Assembly (NCBI GenBank): GCA_031292145.1
Contig: JARLHR010000256.1
Coordinates: 1 to 36,591 of the forward strand
Reading direction: 5' to 3'
Length of the DNA: 36,591 nucleotides
Source of the DNA: Clostridium sp.
GTDB taxonomy: Bacteria > Bacillota > Clostridia > Clostridiales > Clostridiaceae
Shown: piece by piece, positions 24,919-33,584 of the stretch
Position numbering within the stretch: position 1 is the stretch's first letter
Layout of the letters: every line of letters starts with the position of its first letter
Program-made: the position numbers and the translations under genes
The notes under the pieces: generated by a model
Seen by the model: only the letters and a program-made list of their open reading frames with translations
Database searches by the model: none
What the model was told of the DNA's origin: nothing

Positions 24919-25614
24919 TTATTTATGAACTAACACTCTTTCTTCTTTGTTTGGATTTCCAAAAGTGACAGGCGTTGGATCTGGAGTCTTATGAGCAGGT
25001 CCAGGTGTAGATAAATCAAAATAAAGTTTAGAGTCTTGGGTAACCCCAAAATCTTTGTTTGATCCACTGTTTTGAACTTTATTTAAAGCTTCTCTAAATA
25101 GTGCATTGTGTGCTTCTTCTCTATTTAGTAAGAAATCAATTGTTGCTCTAACTTCTTCATCTTGAATTTGACGATATAAATATTCATATACAACTTTAGC
25201 TCTCTGTTCAGATGCTATATTAGATAATAAATCTGCAACTAAATCCCCAGTAACAGTTACATAGTTAGCTGTCCATGGCTCTCCAGACGAATTAATTAAT
25301 ACAGGTGATAATCCGCATTGCACATGAGTTTGAATTTCTCCACTAGTAACTTTTTGATTATCCACATCATGACCATTTAGCAAGTTGATTGTTTGCGCCA
25401 CCATTTCCATATGGCTAAGTTCTTCCGCTCCAATATCCAAAAACAAATCTTTTATCTCAGGATCTTTTATTCTAAAGCTTTGGGAAATATATTGCATTGC
25501 TGCTTTAAGTTCCCCATTACCTCCTCCTAATTGCTCTTGCATTAGCACTGCATACTGTGGATTTGGTCTTTCGACTTTTACATCATGTAATAATTGTTTT
25601 TTATGTTCAAACAC
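24919..25614 (-). CDS. Manganese-catalase-family (CotJC-like) protein
   Basis: A 231-residue four-helix-bundle protein with a predicted dinuclear Mn site: Glu35, Glu65, His68, Glu136 and His169 match the spacing known for Mn catalases (EELSHME and REEAHN are visible). It may break down hydrogen peroxide, or, as in CotJC, form part of the inner spore coat. I use the GTG at 25614 as start, because AAAGGAGG lies 7 nt before it and MFEHKKQLLHDVKVERPNP is the conserved family N-terminus; the frame open to 25707 would add a non-conserved 31-residue tail. It is longer than classic CotJC, with a Pro-rich C-terminal tail. The upstream neighbours are thiol peroxidase and thioredoxin reductase, and a coat protein follows. 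Confidence 0.87.
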   Translation of the reverse strand: MFEHKKQLLHDVKVERPNPQYAVLMQEQLGGGNGELKAAMQYISQSFRIKDPEIKDLFLDIGAEELSHMEMVAQTINLLNGHDVDNQKVTSGEIQTHVQCGLSPVLINSSGEPWTANYVTVTGDLVADLLSNIASEQRAKVVYEYLYRQIQDEEVRATIDFLLNREEAHNALFREALNKVQNSGSNKDFGVTQDSKLYFDLSTPGPAHKTPDPTPVTFGNPNKEERVLVHK

Positions 25615-25726
25615 AAATACTCCTCCTTTGTATAATATAAATTTTACTTTTGTAGTATTTGTGTTTTTATTATTAATATTCATGTCAAATTTATCACTGT
25701 TTTTCACTTAATAATTTATCTAATAT

Positions 25727-25777
25727 AATAGGCTATCCAAAATATAAATTAAAATTTATATTTTGAGATAGCCTATT
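25727..25777. terminator. Long hairpin terminator after tpx
   Basis: AATAGGCTATC and CAAAATATAAATT pair with AATTTATATTTTG and GATAGCCTATT (25727-25777), a stem of about 24 bp with one bulge. It starts 14 nt after the tpx stop codon and separates the trxB-tpx unit from the coat operon. Confidence 0.75.
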
Positions 25778-25791
25778 TATGATTTATTCAG

Positions 25792-26277
25792 TTATTTTAA
25801 TGCATCTAAAGCCGCATCATAATTTGGTTCTGATGTTACTTCATCACAGTATTCAACGTGACTTACTTTGTTATTTTCATCTATTACAAATACTGCTCTT
25901 GCTAAAAGACCAAGTTCCTTAATGTAAGTCCCAAATTCTTTTCCAAAGTTTCTATCTTTATAGTCTGATAAGGTTTGAACAGCTTCAATCCCTGCATTAC
26001 CGCACCATCTACCTTGGGCAAAAGGTAGATCCATAGATATTACATAAATCTTTACATCTTTTAACTTTGCAGCTTCTTGATTAAATTTTCTTACTTCTAC
26101 ATCACATACTGGTGTATCTATTGATGGAACACTGATATATGCTCTCTTTCCTTTAAACTCTTTTGAATCTGCTGCATTAAGACCATTATCTATTGCCACA
26201 AAATTTGGCGCAACATCTCCGACTTTAACTATATTTCCTTCTAATGTTATTGGGTTTCCTTGAAATTTAACGTTCAT
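25792..26277 (-). CDS. tpx: Thiol peroxidase (atypical 2-Cys peroxiredoxin)
   Basis: Reduces hydrogen peroxide and small organic peroxides using thioredoxin. The 161-residue length is normal. The peroxidatic Cys58 lies in PSIDTPVCDVEV with Thr55, and the resolving Cys92 in GRWCGNAG; both are intact. It follows thioredoxin reductase by 45 nt on the same strand, and the pair is probably an operon supplying both enzyme and reductant recycling; no thioredoxin gene is in the window. An AGGAGG precedes the ATG, and a long hairpin follows the stop. Confidence 0.95.
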   Translation of the reverse strand: MNVKFQGNPITLEGNIVKVGDVAPNFVAIDNGLNAADSKEFKGKRAYISVPSIDTPVCDVEVRKFNQEAAKLKDVKIYVISMDLPFAQGRWCGNAGIEAVQTLSDYKDRNFGKEFGTYIKELGLLARAVFVIDENNKVSHVEYCDEVTSEPNYDAALDALK

Positions 26278-26322
26278 ATTCTTTCCTCCTAAATTTTATA
26301 TCTTAATTAATAATTATTGCTT

Positions 26323-27231
26323 TTAATGATTTATTAAATATTTTTCTGCTTCATATATACTAACAGCTCCATCAGCTGATGCTGTTAATACTTGCCTAAC
26401 TGCTTTAGTTCTAATATCCCCTATTGCAAATACTCCATCTACACTTGTCCTGCAGCTTTCATCAGCTATAATATATCCTTGTTTATCTAAGTCAACTAAT
26501 CCCTTAACAAGTTCTGTAGATGGCTTGCTTCCAACAGCTACAAAAAGACCATTGATTTGTAAATCCATTACTTTATTATTTTTAGTGTTTTCAATTTGTA
26601 TTCCATCTAAAAATTGATTACCATTAAGCTTTTTAACTATAGTATCCCAAATTATCTCTACATTTTTTGTTTCAAATAATCTTTTTTGAGCTGCCTTATT
26701 AGCTGTTAGTTCATTTCCTCTAACAATTAAATACACCTTTTCTGCTATTCTTGAAAGATGAAGGGCGTCCTCTACTGCTGTGTCACCGCCTCCCACAACT
26801 GCTACTACTTTATTTCTATAAAACCCGCCATCACAAATGGCGCAATATGAAATTCCTCTTCCAATCAATTCATCTTCTCTATCAATTTCTAATTTTCTAG
26901 GCTTTGCACCCATTGATAAAATAACTACTTTAGTTTCATAAGTTTCAGTACTAGTTATAACCTTTTTTATATCTCCATCAATCTGTATATCCATAACTTC
27001 CTTATATTCCATAGTTCCACCAAATTTTTTTGCATGTTCATACATGATACTTGCAAGATCTGATCCTGTTATATCCATAAAGCCAGGATAATTCTCAATT
27101 TCATTGGTTGTAACAATTTGACCTCCTTCAAATTGTTTTTCAATCATTAATGCATCTAGTTCTGCTCTTCCTGCATATAATGCTGCTACTAATCCAGCTG
27201 GTCCTCCGCCAATTATAATAATATCCTTCAT
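26323..27231 (-). CDS. trxB: Thioredoxin reductase
   Basis: FAD flavoenzyme that passes electrons from NADPH to thioredoxin. From the chosen ATG it has 302 residues. FAD-binding GGGPAG is at 8-13, the redox-active pair is Cys130/Cys133 in CAICDGGFY, the pyridine-nucleotide site GGGDTA is at 148-153, and the C-terminal DGVFAIGDIR FAD motif is present. CAIC rather than CATC is a small variation seen in clostridia. The start at 27231 has GGAGG 7 nt upstream; the frame open to 27249 begins at a TTG. The promoter 100 nt upstream contains a perfect palindrome in its spacer, which suggests redox control of the trxB-tpx unit. Confidence 0.94.
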   Translation of the reverse strand: MKDIIIIGGGPAGLVAALYAGRAELDALMIEKQFEGGQIVTTNEIENYPGFMDITGSDLASIMYEHAKKFGGTMEYKEVMDIQIDGDIKKVITSTETYETKVVILSMGAKPRKLEIDREDELIGRGISYCAICDGGFYRNKVVAVVGGGDTAVEDALHLSRIAEKVYLIVRGNELTANKAAQKRLFETKNVEIIWDTIVKKLNGNQFLDGIQIENTKNNKVMDLQINGLFVAVGSKPSTELVKGLVDLDKQGYIIADESCRTSVDGVFAIGDIRTKAVRQVLTASADGAVSIYEAEKYLINH

Positions 27232-27334
27232 ATTCTTCCCTCCCACCAAATAATAAATTTGTTCATAACTATATATTCAAATTTTATCAATCTTATTTCA
27301 AATTAAATTGTATTCAATATTATTTTATACTCTT

Positions 27335-27363
27335 ATATTATTACTAACAATATTGTTTGTCAA
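27335..27363 (-). promoter_or_regulatory. trxB promoter with palindromic operator in the spacer
   Basis: On the - strand: perfect -35 TTGACA (27358-27363), a 17-bp spacer and -10 TAATAT (27335-27340). The spacer starts with the perfect 12-bp palindrome AACAATATTGTT (27346-27357). A protein bound there would block the polymerase. The regulator is not identifiable; a peroxide- or redox-sensing repressor is a reasonable guess. Confidence 0.6.
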
Positions 27364-27468
27364 CTAATTTATTTTATTTATTGATAATTACTTTCCGATA
27401 TTTAAAAGTAATATATACCATAAAATTGCATTTGACTTCTCCAAAGGAAAAACTACGGCAAAATAGAT

Positions 27469-27535
27469 ATGTTGAAATTTTTTCAACATAAAAAACCATA
27501 CATAATAAGAGATTTTTCACTCCTTATGTATGGTT
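27469..27535 (-). terminator. Terminator of the aminopeptidase gene plus adjacent palindrome
   Basis: AACCATACATAA (27494-27505) pairs with TTATGTATGGTT (27524-27535), and on the - strand a run of U encoded at 27490-27495 follows. Immediately beyond, ATGTTGAAA-TTT-TTTCAACAT (27469-27489) is a perfect 9-bp inverted repeat. The hairpin lies about 130 nt after the stop codon at 27668. The remaining spacer to the trxB promoter shows no gene. Confidence 0.7.
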
Positions 27536-27667
27536 ATTTATTTTATAATAAGCTTTTATAACTTTTAAAACAACTTACTTCAGATTATAACTTTTACGCC
27601 ACTGATAAAAAATTACTACTTTTAAAACTTATTTCATTATCAAATTTACAATTACAATCCTGAACGT

Positions 27668-28894
27668 TTATATTGCCCAATCGCCATTTTTAAATATTTG
27701 AATCTTTTCGCCTGCAGCAGTTTCTCCCATAATTTCAAGTTCTGCTGATCCTATCATAAAATCTATATGAGTTAATGAATCATTAACTCCATTTTCTATA
27801 AGTTCTTTTTCTGACATATTATCACTATTTTTTAGGCAACTTGGGTATGCTTTACCAAAAGCAAAATGGCAAGATGCATTTTCATCAAATAATGTATTAA
27901 AAAATATTAATCCTGAGTTTGATATAGGTGAATTATACCCAACTAAAGCAACTTCCCCTAAATATCTTGCACCTTCATCAGTATCTAAAAGCCCTTTTAG
28001 TATCTCTTCTCCCTTTCCTGCAGTAAAATCAACTATCTCTCCATCTTTAAAAGTTAATTTAAAATTATCTATTAGATTTCCACCATAGTTTAATGGCTTT
28101 TTGCTTGTAACATAACCATTCACTCCATCTCTCTTTGGAAGGGTGAATACTTCTTCTGTTGGCATATTAGCTACAAACTTAATGCCATCTTTAGTGTATT
28201 CTTCTCCACCTAACCATTCATGTCCTTGTGGAAGTTCTACAACTAGATCAGTTCCTTCTGATTTATAATAAAGATATTTAAAGTTCTTTTCATTTAAATA
28301 CTCTCTTCTATTCTTTAATTTTGATAAATGTTCTTCCCATGCAGAAACTGGTGATTCCTTATCTACTCTCACTATGTTAAATATTGATTCCCAAAGCTTT
28401 TCTACTGCCTCAGACTCTGATAAATCTGGGAATACTTTTTTTGCCCATCCTTTTGTTGGTATTGAAACAACACACCATGGCACTTCATTACTCATCATAG
28501 CCGCACTGGCATTTTTCAAAGTTCTACTTACAGTCTTAGCCTGAGCAGATATTTTATTAGGTTCTACTCCGCTTAAAAGTTCTGGATCTGAAGCAGCAAT
28601 GCTTATAAATCCAGTCTTCTCCTTTATAAGTTGTTCTCTTGCCAATGCAAGGTAGTTTGGTTCCTTTTCAAAACTTTCCATGGTTGCCTTGTTGAATTTT
28701 ATTAAAGAAAGCTTTTCATCATTGTAATCTACAATGACATTTATGGCACCCGCTTCATACGCTTTTTCTGCTATAATTCTAGCAAAATCCGCACACTCTA
28801 TTGGTGAATTTATAAATAATTGCTGCTTTTCTTGTAAGTTAATACCAGTTCTAACTACAAGTTCTGCATATTTTTTTAACATTTCTGTATTCAT
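27668..28894 (-). CDS. M29-family aminopeptidase (AmpS/PepS type)
   Basis: Metal-dependent exopeptidase that removes N-terminal amino acids in the cytoplasm. At 408 residues it is the usual length. The family signature regions are visible: EGTDLVVELPQGHEW, then GGEEYTKDGIKFVANMPTEE with likely metal ligands, KRDGVNGYVTSKKPLNYGG, and GYNSPISNSGLIFFNTLFDE, HFAFGKAYP and THIDFMIG towards the C-terminus. The ATG has AGGAGAAG upstream. It stands alone between a terminator and a 159-bp gap. Peptide turnover is a likely role; the preferred residue cannot be read from sequence. Confidence 0.93.
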   Translation of the reverse strand: MNTEMLKKYAELVVRTGINLQEKQQLFINSPIECADFARIIAEKAYEAGAINVIVDYNDEKLSLIKFNKATMESFEKEPNYLALAREQLIKEKTGFISIAASDPELLSGVEPNKISAQAKTVSRTLKNASAAMMSNEVPWCVVSIPTKGWAKKVFPDLSESEAVEKLWESIFNIVRVDKESPVSAWEEHLSKLKNRREYLNEKNFKYLYYKSEGTDLVVELPQGHEWLGGEEYTKDGIKFVANMPTEEVFTLPKRDGVNGYVTSKKPLNYGGNLIDNFKLTFKDGEIVDFTAGKGEEILKGLLDTDEGARYLGEVALVGYNSPISNSGLIFFNTLFDENASCHFAFGKAYPSCLKNSDNMSEKELIENGVNDSLTHIDFMIGSAELEIMGETAAGEKIQIFKNGDWAI

Positions 28895-29053
28895 TTTCTC
28901 TTCTCCTATATTTTCATGTTATTTACAGTATAATTATACCATAGATTCCAATTATAATTTCTTAATTTTAGTTTATTTTTATACCAGCAAGTTTAATTTA
29001 TTTATGCTTAATCATTAAAACTAGTTATTTTTTTATTCTTCTATTGGTATAAT

Positions 29054-29767
29054 CTACATCATACTCAAATCTATATATTTTAATTTAGGTAGCTTTTCAG
29101 AAACAATATCATATGCAAGATTTATCCAACTTTCACATTTATTCAGAATAATAGCATCGCTCGTTACTACATAACTCTTAGTTTCCAAAATAATATCTGC
29201 ATTATACACTAGTTCTACTTCTACATTATAAGTATATTTAGTTAATAATTCTAATATCCTCATCTTTAATCTTCCTGTATTTGACACAGGTGAATCCAAA
29301 TAAAAAATAACTTTACCTATTTTCATTTCTTCTAATTTTTCACCAATGATATGGAGTGCCATATCTGTCTTGTCAATAAGTTTATATGTGCCTCTAAGTC
29401 CTGCTAAATCTCTTATAGTTCCATCCATACACTTAATTACAGTTGATTCTGATAATGCAACCTCTAATGTAATAATAAGATTTAAGCCATCAATATAAAT
29501 TGTTTTTCCCTTAAAATTATTTTTAATTAATTTATTTTCACGTTTTTCAATATCTTTTGATAAAGATGTTGCCCTCATAATCGCTAATCGCGGCCTCTCA
29601 GACAACAAATGATGATTACCTACAAATGTAGAAACACCTTTTATTGGATATCCCCTTTCTATCATCATAAATATATCTTCTTGTGCCCTTTTTATCAATT
29701 CTAAATTTTTATCATTAAATTCTTTTGCATCTGTAAGCACATATCCCCTTTTTGTTTCTTTAGTCAT
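29054..29767 (-). CDS. DUF434/DUF5616-type protein of unknown function
   Basis: A 237-residue soluble protein. The N-terminal part (about 1-55: RGYVLTDAKEFNDKNLELIK, then RGYPIKGVSTFVG and RLAIMRATS) matches what I recall of DUF434. The rest (TIYIDGLNLIITLEVAL, CMDGTIRDLAGLRGTY, YLDSPVSNTGRLK, VTSDAIIL) matches the DUF5616-type C-terminal domain. The Asp-rich IDGLN and YLDSPVSN motifs resemble NYN/PIN-type metal-dependent nuclease sites, which is my inference and untested. The ATG at 29767 has GAGGTG upstream; the frame open to 29779 begins at a TTG. It lies 14 nt after a MalT-like regulator gene, so the two are almost certainly co-transcribed. Confidence 0.72.
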   Translation of the reverse strand: MTKETKRGYVLTDAKEFNDKNLELIKRAQEDIFMMIERGYPIKGVSTFVGNHHLLSERPRLAIMRATSLSKDIEKRENKLIKNNFKGKTIYIDGLNLIITLEVALSESTVIKCMDGTIRDLAGLRGTYKLIDKTDMALHIIGEKLEEMKIGKVIFYLDSPVSNTGRLKMRILELLTKYTYNVEVELVYNADIILETKSYVVTSDAIILNKCESWINLAYDIVSEKLPKLKYIDLSMM

Positions 29768-29781
29768 AATACACCTCAAAA

Positions 29782-32337
29782 TCAGATTATTTTTCTCCCC
29801 TCATTGACTGCTTCTACTCTATTTTTGACGCCAAGTTTAGAATATATATTTATAATGTGAGTTTTTACAGTTGAGATAGAAATAAAGAGCTTCTCTCCTA
29901 TTTCCTTATTGCTTAATCCATCTATTAAAGCCTGAAGAACTTCCATTTCTCTTGGGCTTAAAACTTCATTTTCATCTTTTATACCTACTAAATCACAAAG
30001 CTTTTTCACAAATTCTTTATTATCTGGATCTTCTAATAATTGCACCTTAAACTTTTGAATTATTTCTTTTAGATATTTTCTGTTTTTATAATAAGGAAAT
30101 AATATATCTTCATCTCTAGAATAAAATATTGCTTCCTTTATAATATTTATACATTCTCTTGTATTATCAGATTCAAGTTTATTTAATAATATCACTTTCC
30201 AAACTAATGAATATACAAGTAAATATCCTATTCCATTCTTTCTGCATGCAAATGCAATTTTATTAAACTCATTTAAGCTCTCTTCGTATTGTCCTTTCTC
30301 GAAAAGAACCATTCCATACGTTATCCCTAAAATATCAGAATAAGGTGATTTTCCATATTTCTTTTTATAAATCTCCATAAACTCATCAAACTCTTCTGTT
30401 TTTATCCTATTCTCAAAAAATAGCAATCTAATTTTAAGCGCTAACATTTGAATATATGCGTAATTATCTTTATTATCCTTATTAATATGATTCAGCAATT
30501 CCTCACATTCGTCAATATTACCTTGAATATATTTAACTTCTGCTAAATTATAATTAATGCCTACCTCTAATGTACTAAAAGCAGCTTTACCTTTATATTC
30601 CTTAATCATTTTCTGCGCCTCTAATAATAGTTCTTCTGCCTCTTTATCTCTAAGCATCTTTATATAAACTCCCGGAAGTCCCACTGTTCTAAAAATAGTG
30701 AAACAGGATTTATAATTTTTCGTGCTAAATTGCTCAATCAATTCTGTATAACCATTTAAACACTCATTTAACTTTCCCATATTCTCTAATAAAGAAACTT
30801 TATTATATTTATACATTATATCCACATAACTATTATTCAATTCCGTATTAATTTTTTTAATTAACTCCATCATTTCAAATGATTTTGTATATTCACCTAT
30901 AAAACCTAGCGCCCATGAAGCTAAAATATAGTAAATTATTTTAGTAAGTATATTCAAACTATCATCAATTTCCTTTGGAAAATCAAAGTAACACTCTTCC
31001 ACATAAGAATTATTTAATATAAGCCCAAGCAATTTGAGTGAATTTCTAACCTTGTTACCCTTATCGTAATCTATAGAATTAATTATTATGCTGCATCTTT
31101 CATAATCTAAACTTAAATAATTAGAAAATCCAGCTATAAAAACCAAATCTGTACTTTTATTATAATATTCCAACGGAAATTCATTTAAGATTTTAGTTGA
31201 TACAATATTATGAGCATTCTTTTCTATTATCCTCAGAGCCTCATTATATCTATTGTAATTCACAAAAATTCTTAGCGCCTCATCATAATTTTTATCTTTT
31301 ATTAATGATGCCGCAAGTTTATCTATAATTTCATTCTTAACACTTGCTTCATATTTATCAAAAAGTTCTATAAGATACTGTCTTAAAATATTATGATATC
31401 TAAATATCTTCTTGTCTTCATCTATTGTAATTATAAGCATATTTTTTCCTATCAAATTATCTATTATTTCAAAACCATCTTTATTATCTATATTTTTATA
31501 AATACTTGGATTTACATAACTTAAAGGTGAAGTTTTAATTAAAAAGTCTATTTCTCCTTGTGATAAACTGTTTATAATTTCATTATTCATATAGTCAATG
31601 AACAATTTATTTCCTTTTGGTATATTTTTTATAGTTTTTTTACTCCCCACCACTGTTAATAAAAGCTTAATTGCTCCTATCCAGCCTTCAGAAATTAAAA
31701 ATATTTCTTTAATCACATCGTCATCAATATTCTTTTTAGTAGTATTTTTTATAAACTCTTCTGTCTCTTCTAAAGTTAAATTAAAATCTTCTGAATTTAT
31801 ATCAACTATTCCACCCTTCATAAGAATATTTCCTAAATAAAGCTTAATATCATACCTTGAAATTAATACAAAATGTATATTATCTGAGGAATTTGATATA
31901 AAATATTCAATAGATTCTAGAAGAAATTTATCTTCTAGATAATGAAAATCATCAAATACTATAATTAATTCTTCTTCATTTATAAGTTCATTAATTAAAG
32001 ATGATATTAACTCAAAAATATCTTCTCTCTTTACCAATGGATTTATCATATCAATATAAAAGTTTAAGTCTTCTATATTACCTTTTAATCCATGTAAAAC
32101 ATAAGTCCAAAAATAAGATAAATCATCGCTGTTTTCATCTAAAGAAAGCCACATGCATTTATCCTTTTCTCCAATATAATTAGAAATAAGAGTACTTTTG
32201 CCAACAGCAGCACCGCCTTTTACTACTGTCAATTTATTTTCCAAAATACCATCAAGCTTATCTTGTATATCTTTATTTCTATGGAGCATATTTTCACTTT
32301 TGGGTCTTATTAATCTTGTATAAAGAATATTTTTCAT
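29782..32337 (-). CDS. MalT-like LuxR-family ATP-dependent transcriptional regulator
   Basis: An 851-residue signal-transduction ATPase (STAND type). The P-loop KGGAAVGKST is at 40-49, Walker B LIIVFDDFHY at about 124-133, and a winged-helix region follows. A long helical TPR-like repeat region from about residue 340 to 780 probably binds an inducer or partner. The C-terminal LuxR-type helix-turn-helix (792-851; LSPREMEVLQALIDG and SISTVKTHIINIYSKLGV) binds DNA. ATP-dependent oligomerisation upon inducer binding is known for MalT; the inducer here is unknown. No maltose genes are nearby. The downstream DUF434-type gene and the ABC-2 exporter operon upstream are candidate targets. An AGGGTGAT precedes the ATG. 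Confidence 0.88.
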   Translation of the reverse strand: MKNILYTRLIRPKSENMLHRNKDIQDKLDGILENKLTVVKGGAAVGKSTLISNYIGEKDKCMWLSLDENSDDLSYFWTYVLHGLKGNIEDLNFYIDMINPLVKREDIFELISSLINELINEEELIIVFDDFHYLEDKFLLESIEYFISNSSDNIHFVLISRYDIKLYLGNILMKGGIVDINSEDFNLTLEETEEFIKNTTKKNIDDDVIKEIFLISEGWIGAIKLLLTVVGSKKTIKNIPKGNKLFIDYMNNEIINSLSQGEIDFLIKTSPLSYVNPSIYKNIDNKDGFEIIDNLIGKNMLIITIDEDKKIFRYHNILRQYLIELFDKYEASVKNEIIDKLAASLIKDKNYDEALRIFVNYNRYNEALRIIEKNAHNIVSTKILNEFPLEYYNKSTDLVFIAGFSNYLSLDYERCSIIINSIDYDKGNKVRNSLKLLGLILNNSYVEECYFDFPKEIDDSLNILTKIIYYILASWALGFIGEYTKSFEMMELIKKINTELNNSYVDIMYKYNKVSLLENMGKLNECLNGYTELIEQFSTKNYKSCFTIFRTVGLPGVYIKMLRDKEAEELLLEAQKMIKEYKGKAAFSTLEVGINYNLAEVKYIQGNIDECEELLNHINKDNKDNYAYIQMLALKIRLLFFENRIKTEEFDEFMEIYKKKYGKSPYSDILGITYGMVLFEKGQYEESLNEFNKIAFACRKNGIGYLLVYSLVWKVILLNKLESDNTRECINIIKEAIFYSRDEDILFPYYKNRKYLKEIIQKFKVQLLEDPDNKEFVKKLCDLVGIKDENEVLSPREMEVLQALIDGLSNKEIGEKLFISISTVKTHIINIYSKLGVKNRVEAVNEGRKII

Positions 32338-32473
32338 TCTATCACCCTAATAACTTATTTCGCTGTATATATTTTACCATATTACGGATAAACCACCCAC
32401 AAATTAAATCTATTCCTTCAAATATTTTCTTAATCAGAAATATAAGATTTATTTCCCTTTTATCACTACACTA

Positions 32474-32531
32474 GAAATAAGTAACCTGGTATGTGAAGTG
32501 TTTCATTAGAACATAACATGCTACTTATTTC
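32474..32531. repeat. Long-hairpin repeat, minimal copy D (interior deleted)
   Basis: A 58-bp element keeps only the ends: GAAATAAGTAACCTGGTATG at 32474, then AAGTGTTTCATTAGAA, then AACATGCTACTTATTTC ending at 32531. The left 40 bp align with copies A and B up to TTTCATT-GAA, and the right end matches their terminal repeat. The whole inner stem is missing. It lies 39 nt after the stop codon at 32571. The flanking CTAG and GCTG sequences also resemble those of the other copies. Confidence 0.7.
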
Positions 32532-32570
32532 AGCGAGCTGCCACATAAATCTAGATTACACCTTGTTTAA

Positions 32571-33530
32571 CTATGCAAAATTATACTTTCTAATCTTATA
32601 TTTAATTATTAGATATGCAAAAATTATCATTATTAAAGAGACTAAAATAACATTACCCATATCTGCATAATTTATGCCATTACCTTTTTCTAAAGAAATT
32701 GTAAAGTCTAAAATGTGCTTTTGAGGCAATATATTTGCCACTATGCTTATTAAATTATTATCAGATATAGTGAAAAAGCTTCCTGCAATCAAGGTAGTTA
32801 TTATATTAATCATAACACCTAACATACTTGCACTCTCCTCTTCTTTTACAATTGAAGAAATTAATAATCCAAAAGCTGAAGCTAATAACGATAAAGCTAA
32901 CACTATAAAAGCTAACTGGAGCGCAGTTACCCTTGTTTCTAGATTAAGCACTTCCTTTACTAGTATTGTTACTAGCACTGTTGGAACAAAAATCATAATA
33001 AATACTGAAATAAAATGACTTAATACATATTGTTCATAAGATATATTTGCACTTATCACTCTCTTTGCTATACCTTTTTTCTCATCAAAGAAGAATCTAT
33101 AAAGCATTACTCCTAGTAGTATTAGAAACATACTTATATACCCAACTATATTTGCAGTTACTCCTCTTTTTTCACCATCTTTCACAGCGACATTTTCCCC
33201 ATTGACCATTTTTTCCAACTTACTTTTAAAATCATTCCCTTTTATAGTGTCTATTTGAGCTTTTCCATTTTCAAAAGATATAACTGCGTCATACTTGTTT
33301 TTTACTAAATCTGAAAGAGGCACTTTATTTTCAAGCTTTATAATGTTAACCTCATCACTATTAAAATAAACCTTATAATTACCTACAATCCCAATATTAG
33401 CTTTTTCAGCAAAGCTGCTTGAAAAATAAATTGCAGCCGCGATAACTACTGGAGTTATTATCAAAGGCATTATCAAATAGGTTTTACTATTTATCATTCT
33501 ATATAAAATTCCTTTTATTACATTTATCAT
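32571..33530 (-). CDS. ABC-2 type transporter permease
   Basis: A 319-residue integral membrane subunit of an ABC exporter. An N-terminal membrane helix (about 18-38) is followed by an extracytoplasmic region of about 100 residues. Five further membrane segments then occupy the C-terminal half (for example ANIVGYISMFLILLGVML and ISVFIMIFVPTVLVTILV). This is the YhgE/NatB-like ABC-2 layout. It is the last gene of a three-gene operon behind a second permease and the ATPase. GGGAG lies 7 nt before the ATG. The substrate is unknown; such systems often export antimicrobial peptides, drugs or sodium. Minimal repeat D lies downstream. Confidence 0.87.
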   Translation of the reverse strand: MINVIKGILYRMINSKTYLIMPLIITPVVIAAAIYFSSSFAEKANIGIVGNYKVYFNSDEVNIIKLENKVPLSDLVKNKYDAVISFENGKAQIDTIKGNDFKSKLEKMVNGENVAVKDGEKRGVTANIVGYISMFLILLGVMLYRFFFDEKKGIAKRVISANISYEQYVLSHFISVFIMIFVPTVLVTILVKEVLNLETRVTALQLAFIVLALSLLASAFGLLISSIVKEEESASMLGVMINIITTLIAGSFFTISDNNLISIVANILPQKHILDFTISLEKGNGINYADMGNVILVSLIMIIFAYLIIKYKIRKYNFA

Positions 33531-33546
33531 CTTTATTCTCCCTTCT

Positions 33547-33571
33547 CATCATTAATGAATAGTTAATGATG
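33547..33571 (-). other. Intercistronic hairpin between the two permease genes
   Basis: CATCATTAA (33547-33555) pairs perfectly with TTAATGATG (33563-33571) around a 7-nt loop. No U-run follows, so it is more likely an RNA-stability or processing element that tunes the two permease genes than a terminator. Confidence 0.45.
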
Positions 33572-33584
33572 AATAATTATGATT

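Noticed and set aside
32342-32365. TAACTTATTTCGCTG near the LuxR gene start resembles the hairpin-family end
   Set aside because: Only about 12 bp match and there is no partner end nearby, so chance is likely in AT-rich DNA.
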